Source: CAWGHZ01 sp963822575 (GTDB lineage: Bacteria > Pseudomonadota > Alphaproteobacteria > MPNO01 > DASWLB01). From it: DNA of 64,000 nucleotides. Position numbers and translations under genes: made by a program. The stretch lies in assembly GCA_963822575.1 (NCBI GenBank), contig CAWGHZ010000002.1, forward strand, positions 124,001 to 188,000, written 5' to 3'. Below are positions 62,188-64,000 of this stretch, piece after piece (position 1 is the stretch's first letter; every line of letters begins with the position of its first letter). Below the pieces are notes generated by a model that was given only the letters and a program-made list of their open reading frames with translations, had not been told where the DNA came from and searched no databases.

Positions 62188-63429
62188 ATGAAAGCTCTCG
62201 CCGGCGTCAAGATCCTCGACATGACCCACGTGCAGTCGGGCCCGACCTGCACCCAGCTCCTCGCCTGGCTCGGCGCCGACGTAATCAAGATCGAGCGGCC
62301 GGGCGCGGGCGACGCGACGCGCGGCCAGCTCCGCGACAAGCCGGGCGTCGACTCGCTCTACTTCACCATGCTGAACGCGAACAAGCGCGGCATCACGCTC
62401 AACCCGAAGACCAAGGCGGGCGCGAAGATCTTCCGGCGGCTGATCGAGGAATGCGACGTGATGGTCGAGAACTTCGCGCCGGGCGCGATCGACCGCATGG
62501 GCTTTCCCTGGGAGAAGATCCAGGAGATCAATCCGCGCATGATCTACGCATCGGTGAAGGGGTTCGGGCCGGGTCCCTACGAGGAGTGCAAGGTGTACGA
62601 GAACGTCGCCCAGTGCACCGGCGGCGCGGCGTCGACGACGGGCGAGGTCGATGGCGCGCCGCTTGTTACGGGCGCGCAGATCGGCGACAGCGGGACGGGG
62701 CTTCACCTCGCCTTCGGCATCGTCGCCGCGCTATACCAGCGCACCCATTCGGGGCGCGGCCAGCGCGTCGTCTGCGCCATGCAGGACGCTGTGCTCAACC
62801 TCTGCCGGGTGAAGCTGCGCGACCAGCAGCGGCTCGCCGCCGGGCCGCTCACCGAGTACCCGCAATATCCGCACGGGAAATTCGGCGCCGCCGCGCCGCG
62901 CTCGGGCAATGCCTCGGGCGGCGGACAGCCGGGCTGGATCGTCAAGTGCAAGGGCTACGAGACCGACCCGGACGCCTACATCTACGTCATCGCCCAGGCG
63001 GCCGCGTTCCCGAAGCTCGCCAAGGCGATCGGGCATGAGGACTGGCTGACCGATCCAGCCTGGAACACGCCCGAGGCGCGGCTCGACAAGCTCGCCACCA
63101 TGTTCGACGAGATCGAGAACTGGACGAAGCAGCACGACAAGCTGGAGGTGATGAACATCCTCAACCCGCTCGACGTGCCGTGCGGACCGATCCTGTCGAT
63201 GAAGGAGCTGGCTGAGGAGCCGGCGCTGCGCGCGACCGGCACGGTGGTCGAAGTCGACCATCCTACGCGCGGCGCGTATCTGACCGTCGGCATGCCGGTG
63301 AAACTCTCGGATTCGCCGGCCGACGTGAAGCGCTCGCCGCTGCTCGGGGAGCACACCGACCAGATCCTCGCCGAGCTCGGCTTCGGCGAGAACGAGATCA
63401 ACGCCGCGCGCGAGGAAGGCGCGATCTAG
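62188..63429 (+). CDS. frc: Formyl-CoA:oxalate CoA-transferase
   Basis: Class III CoA-transferase of 413 aa that moves CoA from formyl-CoA to oxalate, releasing formate. Signature regions are LDMTHVQSGPTCTQLLAWLGADVIK-type opening, NANKRGITLN, and GAQIGDSGTGLHLAFGI, whose Asp is the residue that forms the acyl-anhydride. It follows oxc on the same strand, with GGAGAAGGAG before the ATG, the standard oxalate-catabolic pair. Confidence 0.95.
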   Translation: MKALAGVKILDMTHVQSGPTCTQLLAWLGADVIKIERPGAGDATRGQLRDKPGVDSLYFTMLNANKRGITLNPKTKAGAKIFRRLIEECDVMVENFAPGAIDRMGFPWEKIQEINPRMIYASVKGFGPGPYEECKVYENVAQCTGGAASTTGEVDGAPLVTGAQIGDSGTGLHLAFGIVAALYQRTHSGRGQRVVCAMQDAVLNLCRVKLRDQQRLAAGPLTEYPQYPHGKFGAAAPRSGNASGGGQPGWIVKCKGYETDPDAYIYVIAQAAAFPKLAKAIGHEDWLTDPAWNTPEARLDKLATMFDEIENWTKQHDKLEVMNILNPLDVPCGPILSMKELAEEPALRATGTVVEVDHPTRGAYLTVGMPVKLSDSPADVKRSPLLGEHTDQILAELGFGENEINAAREEGAI

Positions 63430-63439
63430 AGGGAGCCGC

Positions 63440-64000
63440 CTACTCTGCCGCCGCCATCTCCGCTTCGGGACGGCGCCGCGCCGAGTAAAACGACGCATTC
63501 TGCCGGCCGGACAAGGCCGCGCGCGCGAACGCGATCAGATGGTGCGCCATGAGCCCGACATGCAGCGCATCCTCGATCCGCCCTGCGCGCAACAGCGGCC
63601 CGACGGTGCGCCAGAAGCTACCCCGATAATCGGCGCGCACCCCGTCGAGCGCGACCAGCTTGGCGAAGATGTGGACCGCCTCGGCGATGTTGTCGACGCT
63701 CGCGCGGCCGGCGGCCGGCGGCACGATCCGGTTGGGGTAGGTATTTCGCGCGTTGTGCGCGAAGCGGCGGAAGAGCGCCTCCGGGTCGTAGGCGGCGGCG
63801 ATCGCCTCGCGCCAGGAACTCGATGACGCTTGCGTAGGGGCGACGGAAGATGACGTTCGACTCGCGCCGCTCGTCATGGTCGAGCCGGCCCTCGGCCGCG
63901 AGCCGGTCCCATAGCGGCGTCTTCGGCAACGCCTGCAGGATGTTGATCGTCAGCATGGGAATGTTCGACGCGTCGACGAATTCGATCAGGCGCTGCGGCG
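63440..64000 (-). pseudogene. B12-binding radical SAM protein, C-terminal part, frameshifted
   Basis: The gene enters from the right edge, so only its C-terminal domain (DUF4070) is present. One frame reads FVDASNIPMLTI, LPKTPLWDRLAAEGRL and SNVIFRRPYASVIEF from the edge to about 63815; the next frame continues WREAIAAAYDPEALFRRFAHN to a TAG at 63440. One surplus base in the CCAGG at 63812-63816 explains the break. The iron-sulfur CxxxCxxC motif would lie outside the window. Convergent with frc, ten bases apart. Subfamily role unknown. Confidence 0.7.

Overview
The window is high-GC DNA (roughly two thirds G+C by eye) from an alphaproteobacterium. Taxonomic evidence: the conserved block NYN/LabA protein - folK - rpoZ - rsh - pdxJ - acpS - lepB - rnc - era - recO - parC, a Mg-type HemB, an LdtR-type MarR regulator, CtrA-like TTAA-N7-TTAA boxes, many TRAP/TTT solute uptake genes and intergenic palindromic repeats of a kind familiar from Rhizobiales and Rhodospirillales. 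pdxJ in the rsh-acpS interval leans towards Rhodospirillales or Rhodobacterales relatives, but the order cannot be fixed from this sequence. No tRNA, rRNA, CRISPR array, transposase, integrase or prophage gene was seen. No gene-free stretch exceeds 300 bases; the longest gaps are about 215-225 bases.

Layout. 1-4.2 kb: cell-envelope and glycolysis operon gpmI-envC-ctpA (minus). 4.3-7.2 kb: glutathione transferase, UMF1-type transporter, solute-binding protein. 7.3-14.3 kb: catabolic island with VOC protein, universal stress protein, GlcG-like protein, ring-hydroxylating dioxygenase alpha/beta (plus), facing a luciferase-like monooxygenase, TauD-type dioxygenase, short-chain dehydrogenase and a frameshifted beta-keto acid cleavage enzyme (minus). 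14.4-16.9 kb: malonyl-CoA decarboxylase and an orphan TRAP binding protein. 17-28.2 kb: housekeeping block from uracil-DNA glycosylase to parC. 28.3-33.2 kb: amine oxidase with TRAP permeases, and opposite them sodC and the TRAP binding protein. 33.3-36 kb: bpt, motB, motA. 36-46.8 kb: CobW GTPase, thioesterase, flavin reductase, sensor kinase, ilvA, penicillin-acylase-type hydrolase, hemB, ldtR, a formyltetrahydrofolate hydrolase-like protein and a cupin. 46.9-48.6 kb: amidohydrolase and a second cupin. 48.6-56.1 kb: NAD-dependent formate dehydrogenase whose two subunit genes are separated by three unrelated genes. 56.3-63.4 kb: tripartite tricarboxylate transporter (tctC, tctBA), GntR regulator, oxalyl-CoA decarboxylase and formyl-CoA transferase. 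The right edge cuts a B12-binding radical SAM gene.

How the genes fit together. The most coherent story is one-carbon/oxalate use. A TTT transporter could import oxalate or a related dicarboxylate, Frc and Oxc would turn oxalate into formate and CO2, and the formate dehydrogenase 6 kb away would oxidise formate to CO2 with NADH. A GntR protein sits beside its likely operator at the centre of this module.

Data quality. Four genes (BKACE, sensor kinase, oxc, radical SAM) each carry an apparent +1 base lesion that restores a conventional protein when one base is ignored. This is either local gene decay or, more simply, systematic insertion errors in the assembly; protein ends at these places should be treated with caution.
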